From CAYJSJ01 sp964373065 (GTDB lineage: Bacteria > Patescibacteriota > Gracilibacteria > Peribacterales > Peribacteraceae): a DNA stretch of 46,085 nucleotides. The notes under the pieces were generated by a model. The model did no database searches. It saw nothing but the letters and a program-made list of their open reading frames with translations, and was not told where the DNA came from. Within the stretch, counting starts at the first letter, position 1; every line of letters begins with the position of its first letter. The DNA lies in NCBI GenBank assembly GCA_964373065.1, contig CAYJSJ010000009.1:1-46085 (forward strand). The letters are read 5' to 3'. Made by a program: the position numbers and the translations under genes. Shown here piece by piece: positions 31,100 through 39,068 of this stretch.

Positions 31100-31116
31100 A
31101 CCCTAAACCCTACTCC
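31076..31116 (+). repeat. AAGCTCT and CTAAACC repeats at the mvaS-thiolase junction
   Basis: AAGCTCT twice, then CTAAATC and CTAAACC units. The mvaS TAA stop (31097-31099) is part of the array. From there to the thiolase there is almost no G. Confidence 0.88.
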
Positions 31117-31151
31117 CTACCAGCTACCCCCTACCCACTACGTCTCCCCCC

Positions 31152-32252
31152 ATCTCCATCGTCGGCACAGGACAAACCCGCTTCGGAGAATGGTGGGGCA
31201 AAAGCCTCCGCGATCTCATGGATGAAGCAATGACCGCAGCGATTGAAATTGCGCCCTGCTCTGCGCTGGACATCGACTTTGTGATCGTCGCCAACATGCT
31301 TGGAGAGCTTGGGAGCGACCAGGCGCACCTCGGAGCACTTGCTTCTAGCCTACTTCCCCATAGACCCCCTGCGCTTCGAACGGAAGCCGCCTGTGCTTCG
31401 GGAGCGGTAGCGCTGCATACCGCATGTGCTTTGCTCGAGAGTGGGAAAGCGGAAACGGTGCTTGTAGTAGGTGTAGAGAAAATGACCGATACCTCTCCGG
31501 AAATGATTGCGGCCGGCCTCATGGGGGCGGCAGACGCAGAGAAAGACGCGCCGTCCGGACTCACCTTCCCGGGTATGTTCGGGCTTGTCGCGATGCGCTA
31601 CATGCACGAATACGGTCTGACGCGGGAGCGATTGAATCACGTAAGCGCACGTCACCACAAAAACGCAGTGAGCAATCCCTTCGCACAGTTCCGCGCAGAA
31701 ATAGCACCCGAGAAAATCGCAGAAGCCCCGCTGGTTGCGGACCCTCTGACACTCCTCGACTGTTCGCCCATCAGTGACGGTGCCGCTGCAGTTCTCCTCT
31801 CAACAAAGCACAAAAGCTCTGTACGCATTGCGGCTTCTCAGATCGCCACCGATTCAGTCAGCATTGCCGATCGCCCGTCAATCACATCATTTTCCGCTAC
31901 GAAAGATGCGATGGGTGCGGCACTCCTGGAAGCAAATATCGCCCGTGAAGATATCGACCACATCGAACTGCACGATTGCTTTTCGATCGCAGCCGTGATC
32001 TCGCTCGAAGACATGGGATTTGCGGATCCCGGATCCGGTATTTCGCTCTATGAGAACGAAACCTTCGCCCGCACGATCAACGCGAGCGGAGGCTTAAAGG
32101 CGTGCGGCCACCCTGTCGCTGCCACGGGCATCAAACAGATCATCGATCTGACAAAACAATTGAAAGCGAGTGGAAAAGGCCACGGTCTAGCTCAGAACTT
32201 CGGCGGCGCGTGCGCAACATGCGGCATCCACATCCTCGCCCATAGCCCATAG
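31152..32252 (+). CDS. Thiolase (acetyl-CoA acetyltransferase, SCP-x-like), apparent ATC start
   Basis: About 366 residues. The enzyme joins two acetyl-CoA to acetoacetyl-CoA for mvaS. SIVGTGQTRFGEWWGKSLRDLMDEA is the typical N-terminal strand and helix. The nucleophile Cys is in TEAACASGAVALH (near 80), HDCFSIAA holds the His-Asp motif (near 274), and GGLKACGHPVAATG is the second Cys-His box (near 317). Between the mvaS stop and SIVGTG there is no ATG, GTG or TTG in any frame; ATC 31152 directly before the strand is the nearest start-like codon, with ACG 31140 as an alternative. Starting at ATG 31218 would remove the first strand. It is followed by the DUF35 fusion after 10 bases. Confidence 0.9.
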   Translation: MSIVGTGQTRFGEWWGKSLRDLMDEAMTAAIEIAPCSALDIDFVIVANMLGELGSDQAHLGALASSLLPHRPPALRTEAACASGAVALHTACALLESGKAETVLVVGVEKMTDTSPEMIAAGLMGAADAEKDAPSGLTFPGMFGLVAMRYMHEYGLTRERLNHVSARHHKNAVSNPFAQFRAEIAPEKIAEAPLVADPLTLLDCSPISDGAAAVLLSTKHKSSVRIAASQIATDSVSIADRPSITSFSATKDAMGAALLEANIAREDIDHIELHDCFSIAAVISLEDMGFADPGSGISLYENETFARTINASGGLKACGHPVAATGIKQIIDLTKQLKASGKGHGLAQNFGGACATCGIHILAHSP

Positions 32253-32262
32253 CTCATACTCT

Positions 32263-33234
32263 ATGCGAACCACACCCAGCATCAATCACCGCGCACAGAA
32301 GAATATCCGCAAAAAACTGCAAGAAGGCACCATCCTGTCCTTCACAACCGTTCGGCATCCGCCGGAGGGTTTCGGGGATGCACCACGCATGATCGGACTC
32401 ATCGAACTTGGAGACGGATCGAAAGTACTGTCTCATCTGCTCCCCGACCATCCGTCGCAGCTCGGCCGCGCCGAGACGGACCGACAACCGACAACCGACA
32501 ACCGACAACCTATCACCATCGGCATGCATGTCCTCCCCCGCCTTCGCCTCTCTCGCATCCACACAAATGGCCTTCGCACGTACGACGTCGCATACGAAGT
32601 AGTGAGCAACGTTCCAGTAGCAACGGAATTCCCGGGCTATATTTTCGCACTCACAGGTCCGTCGGGTGTTGGTAAGACAACCGTATCGATCCTCCTCTCA
32701 ACGAAAGTTGGCGACTATGTGGAACGCGTGCCGATCATCACAACGAGGAGCCCAAAAGCGGGCGACGAGCAGGAATACGTCCATGTCTCCGCGGAAGAAT
32801 TCCTAGAGCTGAAAAACGGCAACGCGCTCTCCGCATGCACCTCGATCCCGTCCTCGACCGAGAAACGTTGGTACGGGTACCGCACAGAAGACATCGAACG
32901 TATCTGGCGTGCCGGAAAAATCCCCATCGTCATTACAGAGATGGACTTGCTACAAGGACTCGCCTCGCACTTCGGCAGAAGATCAATTCTCTCGTGCGGA
33001 CTCCTCCCCCCGGGCAAGAGCAAACGGCAGATGCTTTCTGCACTGCTCCACCGTCTCCGCACGCGGGGTCGAGATACGGAATCGCAGATCCGTGACCGCC
33101 TTCGAAACGCCGAGGCGGATCTCCAGTTCTTCAAAGACAGGAGCGAACTTTTCGATCACTTGATCATTAACGACAAGGTAGAAGCAGTCGTCGAAACGCT
33201 TTCTGGGAGGGTGCTCGAATACGCAAAAGCCTGA
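32263..33234 (+). CDS. DUF35 OB-fold fused to a guanylate-kinase-like domain
   Basis: 323 residues. Residues 20-115 match the DUF35 OB fold: EGTILSFTTVRHPPEGFGDAPRMIGLIEL, then IGMHVLPRLRLSRI and YDVAYEVV. The zinc ribbon usual in front of it is absent. Residues 125-323 are guanylate-kinase-like: P-loop GPSGVGKTT (132-140), TTRSPKAGDEQEYVHVSAEEF with the GMP-binding Arg, WYGYRTEDI, VITEMDLLQGL and lid RLRTRGRDTESQIRDRL. In archaea DUF35 bridges thiolase and HMG-CoA synthase, the two genes just upstream here. The kinase partner is new to me. It may be a phosphomevalonate kinase, the one missing step, or a true GMP kinase. A CCGACAA array is read at 72-85, within the OB domain. Confidence 0.85.
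   Translation: MRTTPSINHRAQKNIRKKLQEGTILSFTTVRHPPEGFGDAPRMIGLIELGDGSKVLSHLLPDHPSQLGRAETDRQPTTDNRQPITIGMHVLPRLRLSRIHTNGLRTYDVAYEVVSNVPVATEFPGYIFALTGPSGVGKTTVSILLSTKVGDYVERVPIITTRSPKAGDEQEYVHVSAEEFLELKNGNALSACTSIPSSTEKRWYGYRTEDIERIWRAGKIPIVITEMDLLQGLASHFGRRSILSCGLLPPGKSKRQMLSALLHRLRTRGRDTESQIRDRLRNAEADLQFFKDRSELFDHLIINDKVEAVVETLSGRVLEYAKA
32481..32508 (+). repeat. 7-bp tandem repeat CCGACAA x4 inside the DUF35-kinase gene
   Basis: Four exact CCGACAA units are read as DRQPTTDNRQP. The reverse complement is the CGGTTGT family between idi and uppS. Confidence 0.93.
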
Positions 33235-33244
33235 AAATTGCAGA

Positions 33245-33261
33245 TTGGCTTATAAAGCCAA
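33245..33261 (+). terminator. Hairpin after the isoprenoid island
   Basis: TTGGCTT-ATA-AAGCCAA is a perfect 7-bp stem 10 bases after the stop of the DUF35-kinase gene. The following T tract is weak (AATTCTTC), so it may be an incomplete terminator. Confidence 0.5.
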
Positions 33262-33266
33262 AATTC

Positions 33267-33290
33267 TTCACTATATTCGCTGTATGTGAA
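33267..33290. promoter_or_regulatory. TTCAC-N14-GTGAA dyad upstream of the glucan operon
   Basis: A 5-bp inverted repeat just before TTGACA (33295-33300). It could be an operator for the downstream operon; no regulator is encoded nearby. Confidence 0.25.
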
Positions 33291-33375
33291 AAAATTGACA
33301 CCGTCCGGTATAAGGTTTCCATACAATGAATAAACGGACATGCAAGTGCACTCTGAGGACAACAAAGGGGAAATC

Positions 33376-33384
33376 TGCTATAAT
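33376..33384 (+). promoter_or_regulatory. Consensus extended -10 promoter of the glucan operon
   Basis: TGCTATAAT, with AGGACA (33356-33361) 17 bp before the hexamer. The ATG is 49 bases downstream, so this transcript has a leader. The 199-bp gap also contains TTGACA (33295-33300) without a well-spaced -10 box. Confidence 0.7.
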
Positions 33385-33433
33385 TTCAGGATTATTTTCG
33401 CTGAACGGGTGAAACTTTACACAAAAAATAAAA

Positions 33434-34660
33434 ATGTCATTACATACACTGATGTTCGGCTGGGAATACCCTCCGCTCCATTGCGGGGGATTGGGTGTCG
33501 CCTGCCAAGGGCTCGTACGGGGACTGCTGCAGCGTGGTGTGCAGATCACACTCGCACTCCCGCACGCCGGACATACTGAAGAAAATGTGACGATGCTCTA
33601 CCCGACAGAAACGATGTTTCACACGATACAAGTTTCGAGCCTTCTGACTCCGTATGATGCGTGGGAAAGCTTCGGAACACGTGCGCAAACGCTGCCTACA
33701 GACATTCGTGAAATCTATGGCCACGACCTCGGCCAAGCCATTGAATACTTCACGAACTCTGCAGTGGAAATGACGAAAAACGTTAGACCAGACATCATCC
33801 ATTGTCACGACTGGATGACGTATGAAGCTGGGATCCGTGCTGCACGCTTCCATAGAAAGCCTCTCGTAGCACACATTCACGCAACGGAACTTGATCGTAC
33901 AAATTTCTCTCCAAACCAGTGGATTTTTCGACGTGAAAAACGTGGATTTGAAATGGCTAACAGCATCATCGCCGTGAGTAACTACACAAAGAATATCCTT
34001 GTGAGTCACTATGGAATTCCGTCGGCAAAAATCACTGTCGTCCATAATGGGAATTCCGAAGAATATTCCAGAAGTATCGGAAGCATGTGTTGGCAATCTC
34101 CGCAAAAGAGGAACCCCTTAGTGCTCTTTCTCGGCAGACTGACCATACAGAAGGGAACGCACCAATTCCTGGATATGGCCTCCATAGTGCATTCAATGCG
34201 TCCCGACGTCGAGTTTGTAATGGCAGGTACGGGACAGATGTTTGGCGAACTTATCGATAGTGCAATCGACCGCGGACTGGGGGATGTCATCTCTTTTGCC
34301 GGCAAGGTGAACTCCGAAGAGGCTCGCACGCTCTATAGCCGCGCGGACTGCTTTGTTATGCCGTCGATCAGCGAGCCCTTTGGACTGGTAGCACTCGAAG
34401 CGGCGGCTGAGGACACCCCTCTTGTATTGAGCAAGCAATCCGGCGCTGTCGAAGTGCTCAACCATGCGTTTGCCGTGGATTTCTGGGACACCGAGAAAAT
34501 GGCGGACTCTGTCCTCACGATTCTGCGCGATCCGCCGCTTGCCCAGCAGATGCGGACGGAATCCAGGAACGAGCTTCACCGGCTTACATGGGCAAACCAA
34601 TCGGGGAAAGTGCAATCGATCTACGAAACGACGATTTCCTCACGCCTCCACGCATCATGA
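33434..34660 (+). CDS. GT4/GT5-like glycosyltransferase, glycogen-synthase-like
   Basis: 408 residues. The N-terminal MFGWEYPPLHCGGLGVACQGLVRGLLQRG carries the WEYPP...GGLG loop of starch/glycogen-synthase-like GT-B enzymes. DIIHCHDWMT, HATELDR and VSNYTKNIL follow. The C-terminal lobe has LVLFLGRLTIQKGTHQFLDM (KG motif) and PSISEPFGLVALEAAAEDTPLV with the two conserved Glu. It would extend an alpha-1,4-glucan from a nucleotide sugar. The stop overlaps the start of the GH57 gene as ATGA, so the two are coupled. Being with GH57 and GH15 genes fits storage and turnover of a glycogen-like polymer. Confidence 0.87.
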   Translation: MSLHTLMFGWEYPPLHCGGLGVACQGLVRGLLQRGVQITLALPHAGHTEENVTMLYPTETMFHTIQVSSLLTPYDAWESFGTRAQTLPTDIREIYGHDLGQAIEYFTNSAVEMTKNVRPDIIHCHDWMTYEAGIRAARFHRKPLVAHIHATELDRTNFSPNQWIFRREKRGFEMANSIIAVSNYTKNILVSHYGIPSAKITVVHNGNSEEYSRSIGSMCWQSPQKRNPLVLFLGRLTIQKGTHQFLDMASIVHSMRPDVEFVMAGTGQMFGELIDSAIDRGLGDVISFAGKVNSEEARTLYSRADCFVMPSISEPFGLVALEAAAEDTPLVLSKQSGAVEVLNHAFAVDFWDTEKMADSVLTILRDPPLAQQMRTESRNELHRLTWANQSGKVQSIYETTISSRLHAS

Positions 34661-35907
34661 CACCTTCCGTCTGCCTCTATTTTCAAGTCCACCAGCCCTA
34701 TCGTCTGCGCGACATCCGCATGATAGAGATTGGCAAGGGTGATCCTCGGTACTTTGATGACGAGAAAAATCGCGCGATTTTCCGCAAAGTCGCGGAGAAG
34801 TGCTATCTGCCGGCAAACGAACTCATGCTGGAACTTCTGGAGCGGTATCCCGATTTTTCCATCGCCTACTCGCTCTCGGGAGTGTTTCTGGACCAATGTG
34901 AAACATGGGGCAAAGACGTTCTCGATTCCTTTCAGAAACTTGCAGCGACTGGCAAAGTGGAATTCCTCGCCGAGACCTACTATCACAGCCTCGCCAGCTT
35001 GAAATCTCCGGAAGAATTTACACAACAGGTATCGCTGCATGTACGAAAAATCGAAGAACTCTTCGGAAAGACACCGTCAGTGTTTCGTAATACGGAGCTC
35101 ATCTATTCAAATCATCTCGCCCATATGGCGCGGCTGATGGGCTTTATCGGCATACTCGCCGAAGGTGCCGACCACATCCTCGGCGGTCGCAGCCCCAACG
35201 AACCGTTTGTACCGCCGAAGTTTCGGATGCCGGCGGAAACCGAAAGCATCGTTCGCAAAAACCGTCCGCTCCTGCGGCGCGCACAAAACATTCATGTGCT
35301 TTTGAAAAATTACCGTCTCAGTGACGACGTCGCGTTCCGCTTCTCGGATAAATCTTGGATCGGATACCCACTCAATGCAGAGACATTCACAGACTGGATG
35401 ACATCTTCCGGCGGACGCGTCGTCAACCTCTTTATGGATTATGAAACATTTGGCGAACACCAATGGGCGGATACCGGAATCTTTCACTTTCTGCGGGCGC
35501 TGCCGAGTATCTGGCAAGAGCGCGGCATCAAGTGTGAAACACCATCGGAGGTCATTACATCTTGGCGTAAGCAAAAGCAGGAACAGATCTACGATGTTCA
35601 TTCCTGTATCTCGTGGGCGGACATCGAACGCGACCTCTCGGCATGGCAGGGAAACCTCATCCAAAACGCATCACTAGAGTCGCTCTTCGGCCTGGAGAAA
35701 GCCGTGAAAGCAAGTGGAAAACCGGAGCTGCTTGATCTCTGGCGCAAGCTGCAGACATCGGATCATTTTTACTACATGTGCACCAAGTACTGGGCGGACG
35801 GTGACGTCCACAAATATTTCTCCCCGTACGAAAGCCCGTACGAGGCATACAGAAGATACTCGCACGCACTCAAAGATCTGGAGGAGAGACTCCATCTGAA
35901 ATCCTAA
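34657..35907 (+). CDS. GH57-family alpha-amylase or glucanotransferase
   Basis: 416 residues. GH57 motifs in order: CLYFQVHQPYR (HQP), SGVFLDQCE, VFRNTELIYSNHLA with the nucleophile Glu, LNAETFTDW region and VNLFMDYETFGEHQW with the acid/base Asp. No signal peptide, so it works inside the cell. The family includes amylases, branching enzymes and 4-alpha-glucanotransferases; its length of about 400 residues is that of amylase-like members rather than 550-residue branching enzymes. ATG 34657 overlaps the upstream stop. The TAA stop is the first unit of the CTAAACY array at 35903. Confidence 0.9.
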   Translation: MTPSVCLYFQVHQPYRLRDIRMIEIGKGDPRYFDDEKNRAIFRKVAEKCYLPANELMLELLERYPDFSIAYSLSGVFLDQCETWGKDVLDSFQKLAATGKVEFLAETYYHSLASLKSPEEFTQQVSLHVRKIEELFGKTPSVFRNTELIYSNHLAHMARLMGFIGILAEGADHILGGRSPNEPFVPPKFRMPAETESIVRKNRPLLRRAQNIHVLLKNYRLSDDVAFRFSDKSWIGYPLNAETFTDWMTSSGGRVVNLFMDYETFGEHQWADTGIFHFLRALPSIWQERGIKCETPSEVITSWRKQKQEQIYDVHSCISWADIERDLSAWQGNLIQNASLESLFGLEKAVKASGKPELLDLWRKLQTSDHFYYMCTKYWADGDVHKYFSPYESPYEAYRRYSHALKDLEERLHLKS

Positions 35908-35936
35908 ACTCTAAATCCTAAACCCTAAACCCTAAC
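35903..35936 (+). repeat. CTAAACY repeat at the GH57-GH15 junction
   Basis: CTAAACT, CTAAATC, CTAAACC, CTAAACC, CTAACGC: about five 7-bp units that include the GH57 stop codon and end 2 bases before the GH15 ATG. Confidence 0.9.
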
Positions 35937-35938
35937 GC

Positions 35939-37981
35939 ATGCCCCGCTCCCTCGTTATCGGCAACGGCTCGGTCCTCGCTGCATTCGATAGAAATCTTCA
36001 AATGCGCGACCTCTACTATCCGTACGTGGGTATGGAAGACCACACCGCCTATGGCGACGTGCATAGAACGGGAGTTTTTGTAGAAGGAAAAGGACTAAAA
36101 TGGTTCGACGATGCTTCGTGGGAACGAGACATTCAGTACAAGCCGGAAACACTCGTGGGACACTCGCGCATGAAGAATAGTGAACTCGGGATAGAAATTT
36201 TAGCTGAGGACTACGTGCACCCCGTACGAAACATCCTCGTGCGGCACTTTGCCATTACAAGCATCGACGGGCAGGAGAAACGCGTTCGCGTATTCTTTCA
36301 TCACGATCTGCACATCTATGGCGATAAGCAAAAGGATACTGCGTTTTATGAGCCCTATACGAACTCCGTCATTCACTACAGGCAAACACGATACTTTTTG
36401 ATTGGCGGGGAAACAACTACGCCTTCTGAGTGCATGACAGGCAGACATCCCGGAGCCTATCAGTCGGCGCTTCATAGCCTTGAAGACGCAAAAAATTGCG
36501 GCATCAGCAGCTACAGCATCGGAAAATCGGAGTACAGAGGCATGGAAGGAACATGGCGTGATGCGGAGGACGGCGAATTGAGTATGACCACCGTCGATCA
36601 GGGATCGGTGGATTCAACAATCGGTATCCACTGCATCGTGAAACCAGGAACCCCCTCCGAAGTCACCATGTGGCTGTGTCTGGGAAAAACTCTCGACGAG
36701 GTGATCGCCTTGCAGCAATTTGCGCTGAAGGAAGGCCAGGAACGCATGAAGCAAAACTGCGGAAACTTCTGGAGAAGCTGGGTGAATAAGGGAAACACAG
36801 ACTTCGGCTCGCTCTCACCCGCACTGATCGATTGCTATAAACGGAGCCTGCTAGTTGTTCGCATGCATGCGGATCATAACGGCGGGATTCTCGCCGCGGC
36901 GGATTCCGACATTATGGAATTCAACCGCGACACCTACACGTACGTATGGCCAAGGGACGGCGCGTTTGTGTCACTCGCTCTTGACCGGGCAGGGTACATG
37001 GAAGTGACGCGGCGCTTTTTCGATTTTTGCTGCAGGAATCAAATGACAGACGGATTCCTTCTCCATAAGTACAACCCGGACGGTTCTCTGGGCTCTACCT
37101 GGCACCCGTGGTTCCGTGACGGTCAGGCGCAGCTGCCCATACAGGAAGATGAAACCGCCCTTGTGCTGTATGCCATGTGGAAGCATTTCGAAAAGATACA
37201 CGACTTTGAGTTTTTGCAAGATATGTACGAGAAGTTCGTGAAAAAAGCAGCGAAGTTTTTGCTGGAATTCCGAGAAGAAGAAACCGGCCTGCCGCTCCCC
37301 AGCTACGATCCGTGGGAAGAGCACCGCGGCATCTTCACCTACACGACCGCATGCACGGTCGCCGGACTCCATGCCGCCGCGCAGATCAGCCATATGCTCG
37401 GGCACTTTGGCCACTCCGAACGCTACCAGCATGCCGCCGATACCATGCGACAGGCGATGCTCTTCCATTTATATGATGACGACCTGAAACGTTTTGTAAA
37501 AATGATCAAACGGGAGAACGGAAAAACCGTGCACAAAGACGCGACACCCGACGCATCGGTGGCCGCCATTTGGAAAGTCGGCGTCCTGCAGCCAAACGAT
37601 CCTCGCGTAATACAGACCATGCTCCATCTGAAAGATGCACTCACCGTCCATACATCGGTTGGCGGCCTTGCACGCTATACCATCGACCATTATCACGCTA
37701 AGGAAACGCCATCCAAAGAAGTCCCCGGAAATCCGTGGTTCATTACAACCCTCTGGTACGCGCAGTGGCGCATTGCGATCGCAGAAGTTCGCGAAGACCT
37801 GGAAGAGGCAAAGCAAATACTGCAGTGGACTGCATCGCACGCAAGTGCATCCGGCATTCTGGCTGAACAACTCCATCCGCGTACGGGCGCTCCCCTTTCC
37901 GTCGCTCCCCTTACGTGGAGCCATGCGACGTACGTGGAGACCGTACTCATGTTTGTGGAGAAGGAGAAACGTATTGGATGA
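35939..37981 (+). CDS. GH15-family glucoamylase-like glycoside hydrolase
   Basis: 680 residues. The N-terminal beta-sandwich domain (1-270) begins PRSLVIGNGSVLAAFDRNLQMRDLYYPYVG. The (alpha/alpha)6 barrel follows, with TYVWPRDGAFVSLALDRAGY, NPDGSLGSTWHPW, the catalytic acid Glu in LPIQEDETALVLYAMW, and the base Glu in SGILAEQLHPRTGAPLSVAPLTWSHA. It removes glucose from the ends of alpha-glucans or splits trehalose; the family covers both. No signal peptide, so it is cytoplasmic, matching the GT and GH57 enzymes upstream. No Shine-Dalgarno sequence; the ATG follows a telomere-like repeat. Confidence 0.92.
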   Translation: MPRSLVIGNGSVLAAFDRNLQMRDLYYPYVGMEDHTAYGDVHRTGVFVEGKGLKWFDDASWERDIQYKPETLVGHSRMKNSELGIEILAEDYVHPVRNILVRHFAITSIDGQEKRVRVFFHHDLHIYGDKQKDTAFYEPYTNSVIHYRQTRYFLIGGETTTPSECMTGRHPGAYQSALHSLEDAKNCGISSYSIGKSEYRGMEGTWRDAEDGELSMTTVDQGSVDSTIGIHCIVKPGTPSEVTMWLCLGKTLDEVIALQQFALKEGQERMKQNCGNFWRSWVNKGNTDFGSLSPALIDCYKRSLLVVRMHADHNGGILAAADSDIMEFNRDTYTYVWPRDGAFVSLALDRAGYMEVTRRFFDFCCRNQMTDGFLLHKYNPDGSLGSTWHPWFRDGQAQLPIQEDETALVLYAMWKHFEKIHDFEFLQDMYEKFVKKAAKFLLEFREEETGLPLPSYDPWEEHRGIFTYTTACTVAGLHAAAQISHMLGHFGHSERYQHAADTMRQAMLFHLYDDDLKRFVKMIKRENGKTVHKDATPDASVAAIWKVGVLQPNDPRVIQTMLHLKDALTVHTSVGGLARYTIDHYHAKETPSKEVPGNPWFITTLWYAQWRIAIAEVREDLEEAKQILQWTASHASASGILAEQLHPRTGAPLSVAPLTWSHATYVETVLMFVEKEKRIG

Positions 37982-38025
37982 AGCCGTACTATATTCATAA
38001 GTGGGTTTTAAAAATTCTTTGCGGT

Positions 38026-38063
<38 letters not shown>

Positions 38064-38071
38064 AGCTCTCC

Positions 38072-38950
38072 GTGACCCCTTCACGGTTCCTCATCGCACT
38101 CACGCTTCTGGGCGTACTCCTCTTCCCCGTGGAAATCTCTGCTGAAGGTACGGGAACAGGATCGGAGCTTACCGATACCGGAGCACTGCTCGAAACACAG
38201 CGATTGGAAGAGGAAAAGTGGCAGGCCTACCGAGAACGAACGGCCGGTTTCTTTGCCTCCATGATGAATAATCGCAAGGCAGAAAGAGCGTTCAGAGAAC
38301 AGCAGGCCATTCGCCGACAAAAGCTTTTTGAAAAACGTATGCTCTGCAGAGAAGACATTCGCAAGGCAAACCGCGATGCACTGAAGCGCGTGACTCTCGC
38401 ATGCTTCCGCGCAACACTCACTCTCGAGCTGGAAATGCTCCGAAAAGAGAAGCAATACATAGAGGAAGTGGCGGGGCCAACAGGGGAATTCCGTGCACGG
38501 GCAGTGGCTTCCATAGAACGTCTCAGCGACGCTGTTTCCACGATCATCACTGCCATAGATGCAGGAGTCTATGGGAGTAAGGCAGATGTGCAGGAAGCAA
38601 AAATTAACCTCGAAAAGTCCTACAGAGTCCACCGCAGGCATGCGCTCGCGCTCCTCGCTACAGACAGGAGTATCATATGGGTCACGCACCTGATGGTTCG
38701 CTTGGATGACATCCGCACGACAGCTGACCTGCAGGAGGAGATACGCCTGAAACTCGATGATGCGATTGCCTGCATGGAAGTTCGGAAAACCACCCTCGAA
38801 GCACTTCTTGCTGAAGAAAGTTACCAAGCTCTTATCGATGGTTTTCGTCAAGCGGAATCGGAGTTGAAAATCTGTAGCAATTTGGCAAACGACGCACATG
38901 GATTGAACACAAAATTTGAACAAGAAAAAGCCGCGCAAAACGCAGAGTAA
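38072..38950 (+). CDS. Secreted coiled-coil protein of unknown function
   Basis: 292 residues from GTG 38072. A signal peptide (MTPSRFLIALTLLGVLLFPVEISAEG) is followed by almost entirely helical, charged sequence: LEEEKWQAYRERTAGFF, KAERAFREQQAIRRQKLFEKR, a Cys-containing middle (MLCREDIRKANRDALKRVTLACF) and long Leu/Glu/Lys-rich segments to the C-terminus (CSNLANDAHGLNTKFEQEKAAQ). Four cysteines could form disulfides after export. I do not recognise the family. The gene starts after a repeat array and ends just before the metallopeptidase gene. Confidence 0.78.
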   Translation: MTPSRFLIALTLLGVLLFPVEISAEGTGTGSELTDTGALLETQRLEEEKWQAYRERTAGFFASMMNNRKAERAFREQQAIRRQKLFEKRMLCREDIRKANRDALKRVTLACFRATLTLELEMLRKEKQYIEEVAGPTGEFRARAVASIERLSDAVSTIITAIDAGVYGSKADVQEAKINLEKSYRVHRRHALALLATDRSIIWVTHLMVRLDDIRTTADLQEEIRLKLDDAIACMEVRKTTLEALLAEESYQALIDGFRQAESELKICSNLANDAHGLNTKFEQEKAAQNAE

Positions 38951-39051
38951 ATTTCAGCTGGCTCTGAAGGCAACTCTAACGAAGTTTTGTCCCCGCAGTC
39001 TGGTCATAAAAGTGTTTCTTCCGCCGTGGGTCTTCCCCCTTGACGCCGCTG

Positions 39052-39057
39052 TATACT
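39052..39057 (+). promoter_or_regulatory. -10 box of the metallopeptidase gene
   Basis: TATACT, 11 nt before the ATG at 39069. TTGACG (39040-39045) is too close to act as its -35 box. Confidence 0.45.
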
Positions 39058-39068
39058 CCCTGCCTCCC

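Noticed and set aside
25173..35936. CTAACCC/CTAAACCC runs as true telomeres or chromosome ends
   Set aside because: They are short (3-5 units), internal, placed between genes and present several times in the same orientation as transcription.
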